Positions 12,891-24,050 of a DNA stretch of 64,000 nt are shown here, piece after piece. Position numbers and translations under genes: made by a program. Location: positions 682,001 through 746,000 of the forward strand of contig JAPXFQ010001133.1 of NCBI GenBank assembly GCA_028564705.1, given 5' to 3'. The stretch comes from Apricaphanius iberus (taxonomy: Eukaryota > Chordata > Actinopteri > Cyprinodontiformes > Aphaniidae). Below the pieces are notes generated by a model that was given only the letters and a program-made list of their open reading frames with translations, searched no databases and had not been told where the DNA came from. The first letter of the stretch is position 1; every line of letters starts with the position of its first letter.

Positions 12891-13420
12891 AGGTCACGTT
12901 CTAGAGTTCAGTGTACCCCCCATTTTAACCGGGTGCCTTACAGCAGCAGCAAGGTCACCATTATAGTCTATTAAGTGGTTTACACCGGGTGTGCCGTGAT
13001 GTTTGAACTTCGTCCCAGAAGCGCCTCGCGACGCCAAGCTAGCAGCGCAGCTGAAGATAGGATTGGGTTCTACTTTTGCACGAAACGCTTCGAAAACATG
13101 TCCAACTCTAAAAGTTAGCAGGGCTAAAGAGGAAAACACCCATGGTATCTCTGTAATCATCTGGTCAATTTTAAAATAAAGACACACAGATTTTCGATAG
13201 CTTAACTTTGTAAATATAACGTCATTTAATATGATGCAAGAAGCTCGTTCGCTCCTTGCATGTGAATTTGTCTGCACTTTTTCCTACATGAACAACGAAG
13301 CATTTATCCGAGTAGAGGCACAACACACAAAGGAGAGGGTGTGGACCGAAATGTCTACAGTCATGGTAGCAGATGGTGAGTGTAAAAACTTGTCAGATAA
13401 AAAGGTTTTCAAAAGCATGG
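12891..13420. other. CpG-bearing patch in AT-rich desert, unclassified
   Basis: CpGs are clustered at about 12,930-13,090 (for example 'agcgcctcgcgacgcc'), unlike the flanks. The motif ACCGGGTG occurs twice (about 12,928 and 12,986). The patch could be a promoter/CpG-island remnant or part of a non-autonomous transposon. No terminal repeats or TSD were found, and no coding sequence is supported. Confidence 0.3.
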
Positions 13421-14649
13421 TATAAAAGGTCCTTGTACAATTCTCGTGTAATTTTTTTATCTGATGAGGCAAGCTCAGTGGACTGTGGCACAGCCTTCCT
13501 GCACCTGAAACGCACCTGGTGGAGATTGACTCACCTGGAGGTCACAACAAAACTGTGCCAGTAATGTAAATTGGGGTTAGACACTTCTGTTCTATTATTA
13601 CTTCCTGTAATAAAGCCTGTAAATATTTGTTCATTTTGTTGTTGCAACTACAGCATGTATCAGCATGTTAGCAACATTCAGCTCAGAATTCCGACCAATC
13701 ACATAATGGATGTTGAACTCCACAAATAAAAAAGCTCTGTACAGAAGACGCGTCAACAACAGATTTTGAGAATCCATATTTCTATTTCTTTATCTTGGGT
13801 TGGTGTTAAACAAACAGGAGTTTACCCCATACAGACAGGGTTTGAGCCAATGCTGTAAAAGTATGCATCAGTATTTTCCCCAAGTGACACTTAACACTTC
13901 CCCACCACCAGACCTCGGGTTCACTAACTTTCCCATGCACACACCTTTTAGTGTTTTCATATCTGCTCCATTATTAATGGTTGAGCAAAGAGCCGTGAAC
14001 TCTGATGGGCTGTCGGCAGATATTTTCCCCATCTCTAATCTCAGCATTCAGTAGAGCTGCCTCTGTAAAGATAAAGAAGAAGCAGGAGGGCTAATGTAAA
14101 CACACAAACAGCATTCTTGTGCTCAAGGACCAAATTATCCTAAAGAGGAGAAATACCTAACAGTACAGAGAAAGACCAATTTTCATATTTCAGAAAGTGA
14201 CAAACTATGAAAAAAATGTGTGTTGTACCCCCTATTAACAGTCCAGCATTCTGTGAACCACTTATCAGATAAGTTTCCTCAAGACAATCGTGTCCAATTG
14301 CTGGGTCATTAGCAGGCCTCTGCAGAACTTTAACCTACTGAGGAGGTAGTTGGACCATTTGAATCATCTGTTTTGGAGCAGAAATACATCATAAACTGGC
14401 AGGACACCAACCCTTAATGCCTGGAGCTGGACACTCAAGGCAACCAGGTGATTCACTACATTCCAGACACTCCTGAATCAACTCGTCTATTCCTTTTTTT
14501 AAACTCTACCACCTGGGACAATACCAAAGAAATCTCAAAAGACCTGGACAGAGGACAATAGATCTAGGGAAGACTGGAATGTGCCACCATATCCTGTGCA
14601 GGAAGTTTACATCACATTACAATGAGCATCAGTCATTCTAAGGGCTAGG
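13421..14649. other. Non-coding stretch
   Basis: No supported gene or recognisable repeat apart from possible upstream continuation of the Tc1 relic that follows. Confidence 0.45.
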
Positions 14650-15160
14650 GTAAGATCTTTCATCATGGGATCAACATGACCATGAGAACCATGAGGACTC
14701 CACAGCCATATTGGAGAAGCTTAGTGTTTGGAAGAAAGTTGGGAACACAGCCACCAGGAACACTATTGATGGAAAGTGAAAACACGTCATCTCTGGTTTG
14801 ATAGCGAACAGCTGAGAGATTCAGAAATGGCTTGAGCCATGATCATATGAGACCAAAATTAAGACACTTGTGAAGATGAAGATGATGCCAAGTTAATGAA
14901 GGGCAGATACTCAGGGTCAAGTACAATAAAATCTTGGACAAGAACCAACTTTAATTATCCAGAACACTGCAGATGAGTCCTGGATGGGTCTTGCAAAGAT
15001 CCAAACAAAAGTGAGTCAAAAGAAGCAGGACATGTCCATGGAGTGACCTTGCCAGTCTTCAGACCTTGATCCTGCAAACAATAAACAACAAGAAATAGCT
15101 TAAAGTTCTCAGATGACAAACTGTATCAAAGAAACCTAAAGGATTTAGACAGAATGTAGT
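14650..15160 (+). pseudogene. Tc1/mariner transposase relic, heavily decayed
   Basis: Several blocks in the right order resemble a fish Tc1 transposase gene at the nucleotide level: 'tttggaagaaagttgggaac' near 14,728, 'atgagaccaaaattaag' near 14,847, 'aaaatcttggacaagaacc' near 14,929, 'ggagtgaccttgccagtctt' near 15,040, and 'gaaacctaaaggatttaga' near 15,131. In intact Tc1 these lie across the helix-turn-helix and DD34E catalytic regions. Here no frame is open for more than a few codons, so catalytic residues cannot be traced. Identification rests on remembered family resemblance of five ordered blocks. No terminal inverted repeats were located. Confidence 0.5.
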
Positions 15161-16324
15161 TTGGTCACTGAAGCTACTCTAGAAAATTAGAGAGAGTTAA
15201 TTAAATTTTAGGTAACTCTTTTTCTGTCTTAATGGGACTGTGTAGCACAGCTGCCACTGTGATTCTCTTCAACTTCAGGGTGACAGTTGGTGCTGTTGAA
15301 CAAACTACAGACACGCGCTGAAGTGAGCCGAGACATGTCAAGTTACCATGGTCCAGCCTCGAATATTTTTTTTTTGTAGAGGTTTTAAGAACGTAATTAA
15401 AATGACTAATGGAAGCAGCGGCCTTGTACATGCGGCAATGACCAGATACAGCCGGTGTTGGTTGTACAATAGAAAATTTTGGGAATATTTTGAGCCATAC
15501 TGAACACTGCTGATGGACATTAGCTATTATGTTGCCCAACTCAAACGGAGGAGGACCAAGAGGCTCAGCAAACAATTACACATAAATATACCAGGAACAG
15601 AGAACAAAAAAAACATGTGCAAGTTCTCCTGAGCTGTGCACACAGAACTCCATCAAACTGTGAAATTCATCTCTGATTGTTATGGTACTATTTGTCAGCT
15701 GCTCCTGGAGTGGCTGTGTTACTCTGCCGTTAATTGCCACTGGTTCTAAATTTAGTGAGAGAGATATGAGTCCTTTTGATCAGAAGCACAAAATCTTAGG
15801 GAAAAAAACGGCATTCAGCCTCACAGGCAAGTTTACCCGCCTCTGCCGTGCTCTCCCCCATCTTCCTGTCACTGGGGAATAGGTGAACTATTCCATATGT
15901 CAGCCTTGTCAATCAGCAGCAGAAATATGGGAAACGCTGCAAACCCCCCCAACACCCCCTCTTCTCTCTCTCACTCTGACTCTCCAACCTAAGATCCTGC
16001 CTAGATGTCTCTGCAAGAATTTTGTACCCACCTATTAATTTTCATGACATTACGGGTGTTTCGGAAACTCCAAAGAAAAACAAGAAAACAAACAAGATAG
16101 TATTAATCAAAATCATCTCAACTGGGAATTTAATTTGAAATGATAATCAATCATAATGAATGAGGTAAATGTTTGTTAACAATTTCTGTTAATTATATTC
16201 AGAGAAATGCTTTTTGTTGGACATTGATTGAAGATCCGGTAAGAGTTCTAGAGGCAATCTTAACCTTTCCTTTGTAATTTTACAGAAAATGCAAGTCAGG
16301 TCTTACCCATCAGTCCTTTATGAT
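15161..16324. other. Non-coding stretch
   Basis: No supported gene. It contains a C-run patch at about 15,945-15,960 and otherwise mixed AT-rich DNA. Confidence 0.5.
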
Positions 16325-17075
16325 TCAATTAAATTCAGTTTACTTCTAAAGAACCAATTCACAACAGATGTCATCTCAAGGCACTTTACGAGAAAAGTCA
16401 TTTCAATGCAATCAAAAAAAGGATTCCAATTAGTTAAAAATTTTCTATGTAAGGAATTCCAGCAGATTGCGATGAGTCACTGATGTGAGGTTGTGCCCTG
16501 ATCCAGCAGACTCCAACCACAGGAATCCCTCATACTGAGCAAGCATGTAGCGACAGTGGAGAGGAACAAACCTCCGGCAGAACCAGAACCTGGCTCAGTA
16601 CAAGCGTTCATCTGCCACGACCGTCTGGGGGTCTGAGAAGACAGAGAAGAGACAGAAAAAAAACTCAAAAGGAACTGATGTAAAAGTAATTTCTATATTA
16701 AAGAAAGTCCTCTTTATTATAGAAAGAACTTTATATTAAAGAAAGTACAAAGTTGACAACAGGACATGGAGGATGTTCAGTCACTGGGAGCATCATCTGC
16801 ATCCAGCAGGAGGTGGTGTAGCTGAGCAGGAAAGCAGACCAGATGGAGCTTCCATGGAGAGAATAACACAGAAAGAAAATTAGGTAAACAGCCAAGATAA
16901 ATGCTAATAATACAGCTGGAGGATAGTAGAAGAGAAAAGTAGCAGAGTGAAGAAAAGTGGTTGGTCTGTTTTCCAACAGTCTAAGCCTATAGCAGCATAA
17001 CTACAGAGATTACTCAGGATAACCTTAGCCACTCTAACTATAAGCTTTATCAAAAAGGAAGGTTTTTATCGAGCT
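16325..17075 (-). mobile_element. L2-group LINE, 3' UTR and tail (antisense)
   Basis: Read on the minus strand this is the 3' end of the same LINE family as 48,896-49,655 and 62,315-62,861. It has the tail ending CTGAATTTAATTG (16,325-16,345), the block 'catactgagcaagcatg' complementary to CTCAGTATGAGGGATTCC, and at the far end 'ctttatcaaaaaggaagg' (about 17,045), matching the minus-strand copy at 50,324-50,632. A 5'-truncated copy is typical of target-primed reverse transcription. Internal sequence between about 16,660 and 17,030 is the longest version of this 3' UTR in the window. Confidence 0.7.
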
Positions 17076-17102
17076 AGAATTGGGACTTAAGTTTTTTACC
17101 TT

Positions 17103-17222
17103 TAACTTTCATTTTTGTACTTGTAACTTAATATTTGTACCTGTAACTTATGTTTTGTACTTGTAACTTATATTTTGTACTTATAACTTATGTTTTGTAC
17201 TTGTAATTTATGTTTTGTAACT
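17103..17222 (+). repeat. 20-bp tandem repeat, about 6 copies
   Basis: The core TTGTAC recurs at exactly 20-bp spacing (17,115; 17,135; 17,155; 17,175; 17,195; 17,215). Consensus is TTGTACTTGTAACTTATGTT with one or two changes per copy. It sits between an antisense L2 end and an RTE fragment. Confidence 0.9.
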
Positions 17223-17231
17223 TGCACACAC

Positions 17232-17416
17232 GGAGTCCTGTGGGGGGTACTCCGGGAGTATGGGGCACTAGGGCTAATACAGGCTGTTAGGTCCCTGTAC
17301 GACCCATGTCAGAGCTTGGTTCGCATTGCCGGCTGCAAGTTGGGTTTGTTTCTTGTGAGAGTTGGACTCAGCCAAGGTTGCACCTTGTCACCAATCTTGT
17401 TCATAACTTTTATGGC
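17232..17416 (+). pseudogene. RTE-type reverse transcriptase fragment
   Basis: Translation gives GVLWGVLREYG, then a segment with SLVRIAG, then VGLSQGCTLSPILF. The last is the motif-B region (QGxxLSPxLF) of LINE reverse transcriptases. It represents only the palm segment just after motif A, and belongs to the same family as the RTE copy at 35,198-36,724, which has lost exactly this part. There is no FADD motif downstream, and the frame runs into unrelated proline-codon-rich repeat DNA. It is therefore truncated at both ends. Confidence 0.65.
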
Positions 17417-18500
17417 CATCATGGCTGCAGTCTTCTTGGCCTGCACAGCAGAAGCTCTTAGGCCTTTGGCAGTTTACCAGAGATCGACAGTGCTGCGGGA
17501 GAGGACCAGAAAAAACCTTCCCGGCCTTGATTTCCTACACCTCACCCGAGTCATCGGGTCTGCCTCTGTTGTCAGATCTCCTGGAGGAAATTGTCACAGT
17601 AGCAGTCCTCCAGCACCCGATATTTTCTTATGGGTCGCCAGAGTCCCCTGTGATGATCAAAGAGGACCCGATGCTGGCCTCCAATCCTCCAGATTCAGGC
17701 CCGCAGGCCTCCAAGCCTCCATATTTAGCCCCACCACCCTTTAAGCCTCTAGGCCCGGCTCTACTGGCCAGACCCCTTTGTCGCTGCCAGCCAGAACCAA
17801 CCAGGCTCCTTAGGCAATGACCAGGCAGGCTCCTTAGCTACTGCTGGAGGCCAAGGAGAGGACCACCGGGCCATCTGCCTGACACTCGTCCCGCCAAAGG
17901 ACATCCATCCAGCTGTCCGTTGGATCTCTGAGTAGTCAGGAAAGGAACACCGGGCTTTCTGCCCGATTCCAGTCCTACAAGAGGACACCATCCGGAGCCG
18001 TCCGCCTGACTTCTGTCCTTTAAGGGGACGCCATCCGGGCCGTACGCCCAACTCTCATCCTACCAGAGCACACTATCCAGACAACCTGCCTGACTCCTGT
18101 TCTGCCAGATGGCACAGCCTGGGCCATCTACTCCAACTCCTGGTCCTCAAGGGCTGCCCTCCTGGCCGTCTGCCGGGCGTCTACGGATGTCACCACATAG
18201 ACTCTTCCACGATGTCTGGAATCCACCTTTGAACATGGGGGTCCTGTCATGCTGCCTAATTCGCTCCCACTCCTCATCATCATCCTCACCTGTGTCTTCC
18301 AATCATCCACACCTGATCCTTCTTACCTCACGCCTTTATAACCCGTCAAGTCAAGCTTTCTGTACTACCTCCTGCTCGTCCTATCTCCCATTTCCTGCCA
18401 TCGATATTTTCATCATCATCAGCAGCGACTTAGTAAAATACGTTGCACTTCTTCAGCTTTTGCGTTTGAGTCCATGCATTCCAGTGCAAACTATATGATG
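17417..18500 (+). repeat. Proline-codon-rich degenerate repeat, possible LTR-element relic
   Basis: Between about 17,850 and 18,180 the pattern 'ccatccgg/ccagc...gtccgcctgact...' recurs roughly every 50 bp (for example 17,899, 17,990, 18,030, 18,070), giving Pro/Ser/Arg-rich open frames on both strands. At 18,237-18,252 a 'tgggggtcctgtcatg' resembles a polypurine-tract/LTR-start junction of Ty3-type elements. It is followed by 'gcgtttgagtccatgcat' at 18,462, like the end of such a repeat. No second LTR is present. The LTR reading is a guess; the tandem degenerate repeat is visible directly. Confidence 0.35.
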
Positions 18501-21500
18501 GTGGTATAGATTTAAGCTAGATTTTTAACATAACTAAAGCAGGAATTAAGCACACTTGCTATTAAGCCCACATTTCTTTATTTAAATGTTTTTTATATTC
18601 GTCTAATATAAGAATCTACTCTTAAATGTGTTTTCATTACCTAGAAGCAGAAAATCCTGATAATTTACATAGAGAAAAGCTTGAATAATCAGTCTGTCTG
18701 TCATTAATCTCTATAAAGTGTTTCACTTCACAGTTGATTGAGTTACTAACACAAATAACCTTTTTAATAAAATTCCAATTCAAGAATATGTACCTGGTGA
18801 TCTAAAAGAAATATACTTTTAGATTTAGGTACTTTTAGTGTCATTTTATAATGGGGATTAAATGCAATTATCCCATCAATAAACTAATAAACTGTTAAAA
18901 TCTGAATTTGGTTATTATGTCAATATTACAAAAACATGTAATGGTTCATAATCAATGTAAAATAAAGTTATCAAGAGCGATGTGGAAGCTCCATAGAGCT
19001 ACTGGCAGCTCCAGAGTCACGGGTCGCAGGCCCATGTCATAAGCTGACCTCCCCTTCCAAAGCTGGACCTTCTACTATATAGTATTTTGTACTGAAATAA
19101 TGTTGTCTTCAGCTCATCCCCTTCAGACGTGGTGTCTGAGTCCAGCAAGACTGAATCACCGACTACCCTGATGGCAGAGCGCAACCCAACCTCACTGGGA
19201 TATCCAGTTGTTCTGACGTCTGTGCACTGATGACCTGGCCTCCATCTCTCAATTCTCAGTTCTATCATCTTTGTTAAACAGGAATAGCAACAAACAGTCA
19301 CTAATAGAGACACAAAGTGATTGTCCTTCTGACCTAATTATTTTCATATAAGCACCTAAAACCACATATGTTTTCCCCAGGCCGTTTTAAAGAAAATTAT
19401 TATTTTAATTCATACAAATGGACAAAAACCACAGAGTTTTCCTTTGAAGAAACACTCCAAAACTTTTACACATTATAAAGATGCTTTTTTTCCCTAAATG
19501 TTTTGGCAGCAAATCAGCATTTATTATGTTCATTTTTTGAGCTGTCATGCTCATGGGAGGGTCTTGCAGCTGAAAACTGCACTATACAACTATACAACTA
19601 ATTACACTATACCAGGAAGTACTGACAGAGTTTTGCAGATATAAATAAACCCATGGTTTTGAGACTTGAGCCATGGCAGACCCCCCAATGAAACCAAAGA
19701 AGACACTATCAGAAGAAGTTAGGAAAAGAAAGGGAGGAAGTGATAGAGCAAGAGCAGCCCGGTTCACAAGCTGAAAGCTGCCAGAACTTTACCGCCGGAG
19801 AAGGCTGAGTTAAGGAAAGTAGTAAGCAGAGCTGGAAGTCAGCTTCACGACTTATGACCAGGTGGTTTCCCTGGTTAAAGCCTAAAGCTCACAGCACACC
19901 TGCCGCAGTTCTTTCTGCTGCTTTAGAGAGCAGCAAGACAAGATGACACAGGTCAGACAACATTTCCTTCCCATCATTGCTGGAAAAGATCTTTTCTGTC
20001 AAGCTGTTGCTCAGTTTAGGTCAAAACTACTTACCTGAGTGCTGGGAAAACTGACGATTTACCAACTGTCTAATGTATAATGTAAGTCTAATGTTTTGTT
20101 ATTTCAGCTAGAGAGTTTGTAAAACCGTCAGTACACTGACCTCTTCACATGTGCTCCATAGAGATTTGGTTTTACAACAGTGAGTTTTAGAAAGAGTTTT
20201 ATCTACAAATTAAAAAGTGTGTTTTCATCTGCAGAAAGATAGTGGGACTTGACCAGCTACAACCCATAGTTTGCTCAATGACAGTCTTTGAGAAACCAGG
20301 TGTTGCTGATGTAAAAGCTCCGATACATCAGTCCCAGAGGATAGTGCTAACATTCTGAGGTTCTATAAAGTTCTCAATGAGCTTCTACTTTACACACCTT
20401 CTCACTGAGAAGCTGTGTAATATATGTTCTTTATGAAATCCGGTCAGTCACTGAGAGCTGCATATGCATGCTGCACGTGAACATTCTCTCTAATCCCCAT
20501 TGTCTGCATCAGCCACAGAAAGGAAACAGGCAGCAAAACAAGCAGAAAGAAAATAGACGATAAGACAAGCAGAAAGAAAACAGACAACAAAGTCAGAGAA
20601 AGCCAGCCCCTTCTATATCACAGGGAAATAGTAGTATTCATGGTCTTGCCTACCTTGTCTTGTGACGGTCCACTGGAAGGCTGATTTATGCACCCTGGAG
20701 AATAACGCAGCACATCTCTGCTAGTAGAAACTAGGCACTGAAGCTAACTGTTAGCAATGAAGCCAACTGTTTATTTTTAACTGTTTATTTTTGGAAATCA
20801 GTGTTGCATTTTTTCATCACGAAAGAAGAGCTGAGGAAAAAAAAACGTTTGATCCTGTCTTGGAATACCACCAGCAAAGTAGAACCAAAGTAGAACCATT
20901 GACTTATGTTTAAGCCGATCAAACAATGTAAGAAAAAACAAAACAATAGGTAATGTTTTGTTTAAAACGTTCTGGATACGCCTTTTACGCTTATAAGTTA
21001 TGCTGGAAAAAACATACGCTACACAGGCATTGTCATATATCAGCAATTACAGCATTTTGTTGGCTAGTCAATGTGTCAATCATTAGAATTGTGCACCAGG
21101 ATTGGTTCAGGTACTTCCAAATAAGGGAAAAAAGTGACTGTTCATCCATTAGCCTACTGGCCCATGGTGCGGCTCAGTAGGCTAATCGGATGTTGTTGCT
21201 GTTGTTTTTTGTTTGTTTCTGGGCATGCACAGAGATCCTTGAAGGTGGAAGTGATGTCAGCAGAAGCAGAACTATGGCGGTAAAGAACTATACATATTAA
21301 GGTACTTTTTCCAGAGCTGGATTTATCTGGGTTTTTTTACTGTTTTATTGCACTTATTGTTTACCTGGACTACTCACTTTATTAGAGGCCTTTAATCAGA
21401 CCCAATTAGATGGAAAAAAGAAGAATTTTGTTCGAGATGGATGCTTTTTCTGTTTTTTTCTTTCGGTGTGGTTGGGTGGGGGAGGGTGATCTAGTACTCA

Positions 21501-22183
21501 GCATATTGAAACCTAATTTATTATTGTCATTTTTGAATTCATATTTCATGCCAAGCCAGAACTCAACAGAGATTTTCAAGATTTTTAAATAATAAAACTG
21601 GGGAAATTTTTTGTTTTAACTTAAATTATTTTCCTTAAAATTGAAAAAAATGGGTTAAGTATGAAGCAATTTAGTACAGCAATGCTGCTGCTTTCTGACC
21701 AAAGTATATTACCAGTAATTCCCTAAAAGCTCAGTAAATTGTGTCCAAAAAGAAGCATATTGTTTCTCCTTGAAAATTAATGCGTCATCCTATCAAATAG
21801 CTTCGGTTTTGGCCATCCATTCAGCTGCAGGAAAAGCATTGTTGTCCACTTTCTGATTGATAGTACACACACCGTCATAATTCACAAACTTTTAGCTGTT
21901 TGTTGGGGGTGTTAGTGTCAGTCGTGGCTATGAAAGATCAACTTCATTTTGAGCGAAAAGCTCAGTTTTGTATGAACAAAGCCAATAAATATTCTATTTT
22001 TAATAACGCGATGCCGTCTAGGAGGCTCTTATTTTAATTGCTGCTTTTTATTTAATGTAATCAACGTTAATAATAATGGTCTTTTTTGTGGGGAGATTAA
22101 TCTCCTTGAAAACAACATCCATAATAAAGGACACAAATCATATTAAAAGCACTACTGAAACATGACACACAAAGGCCAAGGAC
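18501..22183. other. Long non-coding stretch
   Basis: No supported gene. It includes a short imperfect duplication near 20,520-20,590 ('caagcagaaagaaaa' twice) and the 12-bp palindrome described separately. Short open frames here show no motif. Confidence 0.5.
21148..21186. repeat. Perfect 12-bp inverted repeat (hairpin)
   Basis: ATTAGCCTACTG at 21,148-21,159 is exactly mirrored by CAGTAGGCTAAT at 21,175-21,186 with a 15-base spacer. Function is unknown. It is longer than expected by chance for a local hairpin but could be a miniature transposon core. Confidence 0.8.
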
Positions 22184-22194
22184 ACAAAGGGAAT
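22184..22194. other. Target-site duplication, left copy (11 bp)
   Basis: ACAAAGGGAAT here is identical to 24,040-24,050 on the other side of the LINE. It defines the left edge of the insertion. Confidence 0.85.
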
Positions 22195-23810
22195 GTGGGA
22201 CCGAATCTTGCAAGGGATATTGTTGAACCAAAGGAGAAAAATTGTTTGGATCGATTAATTGAAAATAATTTGCAAAGTTTATATCTAAGTGAGGTAAGTG
22301 AATCTGAGGTGAGGGAAACAGTCTTCAACTGTAAAAGCAAAAGATCACAAGACTGCAATAACATAGATATGTCCTTAGTGAAAGAAACTATAGAAGAAAT
22401 TATTAAACCATTGACACATATATGTAATGTTTCATTTAGGACGGGAATATTCCCTGACCAGATGAAGGTAGCAAAGGTCATACCTTTGTTTAAAGCAGGT
22501 GATAAAAATAATTTATCCAACTATAGACCAGTATCACTCCTTCCACAGTTTTCTAAGATATTGGAAAAACTCTTTGCTAAAAGGTTGGATAATTTTATTA
22601 ATAAATACAATATTTTGACTGAGCAGCAATATGGATTTCAGGCCAAGCAGTCGACCGGACTTGCAATAATGAAACTAGTGGATGAGTTAAGTAAAGCCAT
22701 TGATGATAAGAGAGTGAGTCTGGGTGTCTTCATTGACCTGAAAAAGGCGTTTGACACTATTAATCACGATATTCTCCTGACGAAGCTGTTCAGGTATGGG
22801 GTCAGAGGGGTTGCATATTCTTGGATTTGTTCATATATAAAAAACAGAACACAATTTGTTTCAGTTGATGGAATTATGTCGAGTCCCTTGAAAATTATTT
22901 GTGGGGTACCACAGGGCTCTGTCCTGGGACCAAAATTGTTTATTTTGTATTTAAATGATCTCTGTAGAGTTTCAAGTGTTCTCAAGTCAATTCTTTTTGC
23001 AGATGATACCAATTTTTTTTATTCCGGGAAAGATTTAAAAGACATTGTGAGAAATGTTGAAAGGGAGATGGAATTGGTTAAAAAGTGGTTTGATATTAAT
23101 AAGTTGTCACTAAATATGAGTAAAACAAAATTTATGATTTGGGGTAAAAATAGTGTGACAGATGTGAAAGTAAGAATGGGGATGTGGGAAATAGAAAGAG
23201 TTAATGAAATAAAATTTTTGGGAGTTATATTAGATTCCAAACTGGGGTGGAAAAAGCACATTGATTATGTAAAATCTAAAATCTCAGTCAGTTGCGATAT
23301 TTAATAGGATTGGGAATTTGTTAAATAAGCAGGCATTATTTATGTTATACTCATCATTATTTGTTCCATATTTAACTTATTGTCTGGAGATTTGGGGTAA
23401 TACATACAAGACATATACCCAACCACTTTTTATTTTACAAAAGAGAGCCATACGTATTATCACAAGATCACAATACAGGGATCACACGAACTATATATTT
23501 TTAAAATTAAACATTCTAAAATTTTATGATTTAGTGGATTATAAGGTTACATTAACGATGTATAAAGTGTATCATAATATGTTGCCTGATAAAATCTTGA
23601 GTATGTTTGAGAAACGTGTCTTTAAGTATGAGTTAAAAAGAACATGTTTGTTTAAAAAAATTGAAGGTAAGAACAAATATTAGATGTAGAACTATTTCTG
23701 TAAGAGGAGTGAATTTATGGAATAGTTTGCATTTAGAACTCAAATTGACACAAACAATAAGTGTATTTAAAAGGCTCCTACGAAACAAAATTATAATTTT
23801 ATACAGATAA
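22195..23810 (+). pseudogene. LINE reverse transcriptase ORF (two frameshifts)
   Basis: It encodes the reverse transcriptase that copies LINE RNA at the chromosomal nick. The palm motifs are complete: motif A 'VFIDLKKAFDTINHDIL' near 22,726, motif B 'GVPQGSVLGPKLF' near 22,902, and the catalytic FADD at 22,996-23,007. The first open segment ends at a TAA at 23,302. A one-base shift near 23,285 restores homology into 'LYSSLFVPYLTYCLEIWGN' (thumb/C-terminal region), and a second shift near 23,665 leads into 'ISVRGVNLWNSL' and a stop at 23,808-23,810. The ATG at 22,162 lies in the flanking DNA before the TSD, so it is not the natural start. The APE-type endonuclease normally upstream is absent through 5' truncation. 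Confidence 0.85.
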
Positions 23811-24039
23811 GTTTTGGGTTATTACTTCCATGTTTTGTTTTTTTTCAAGTATTTTGTAAGAAGAGCATTGAGTACTGTCTGACTGAATATTTTTTTGAGA
23901 GGGATAGGTGTTAATAAGCTTTGAGCTTCAGCCTAAACCCTTTGGTTTAAGTTACGTACATGTGATGAGTTGTATATATTTTTTATTTATTGTATATTTG
24001 TTATTGATAAACCAAATAAAACTATGAATGAATGAATGA
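22195..24039 (+). mobile_element. 5'-truncated CR1/L2/Rex1-group LINE with TSD
   Basis: The insertion is bounded by identical 11-bp direct repeats (22,184-22,194 and 24,040-24,050) and ends 3' in a short (GAAT)n tail at about 24,024-24,039, after 'aaaccaaataaaactat'. The element is 1,845 bp long. It has lost the endonuclease part and begins inside the protein just before the reverse transcriptase. Tail type and protein favour the CR1-like group, Rex1/Babar being my best guess. Coding damage is limited to two frameshifts, so the copy is comparatively young. Confidence 0.85.
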
Positions 24040-24050
24040 ACAAAGGGAAT
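24040..24050. other. Target-site duplication, right copy (11 bp)
   Basis: ACAAAGGGAAT, identical to 22,184-22,194. It immediately follows the GAATGAATGA tail of the LINE. Confidence 0.85.

Noticed and set aside
17190..17744. 184-codon plus-strand open frame
   Set aside because: A chimera: the RTE RT shard is read through into an unrelated proline-codon-rich repeat; not a single gene.
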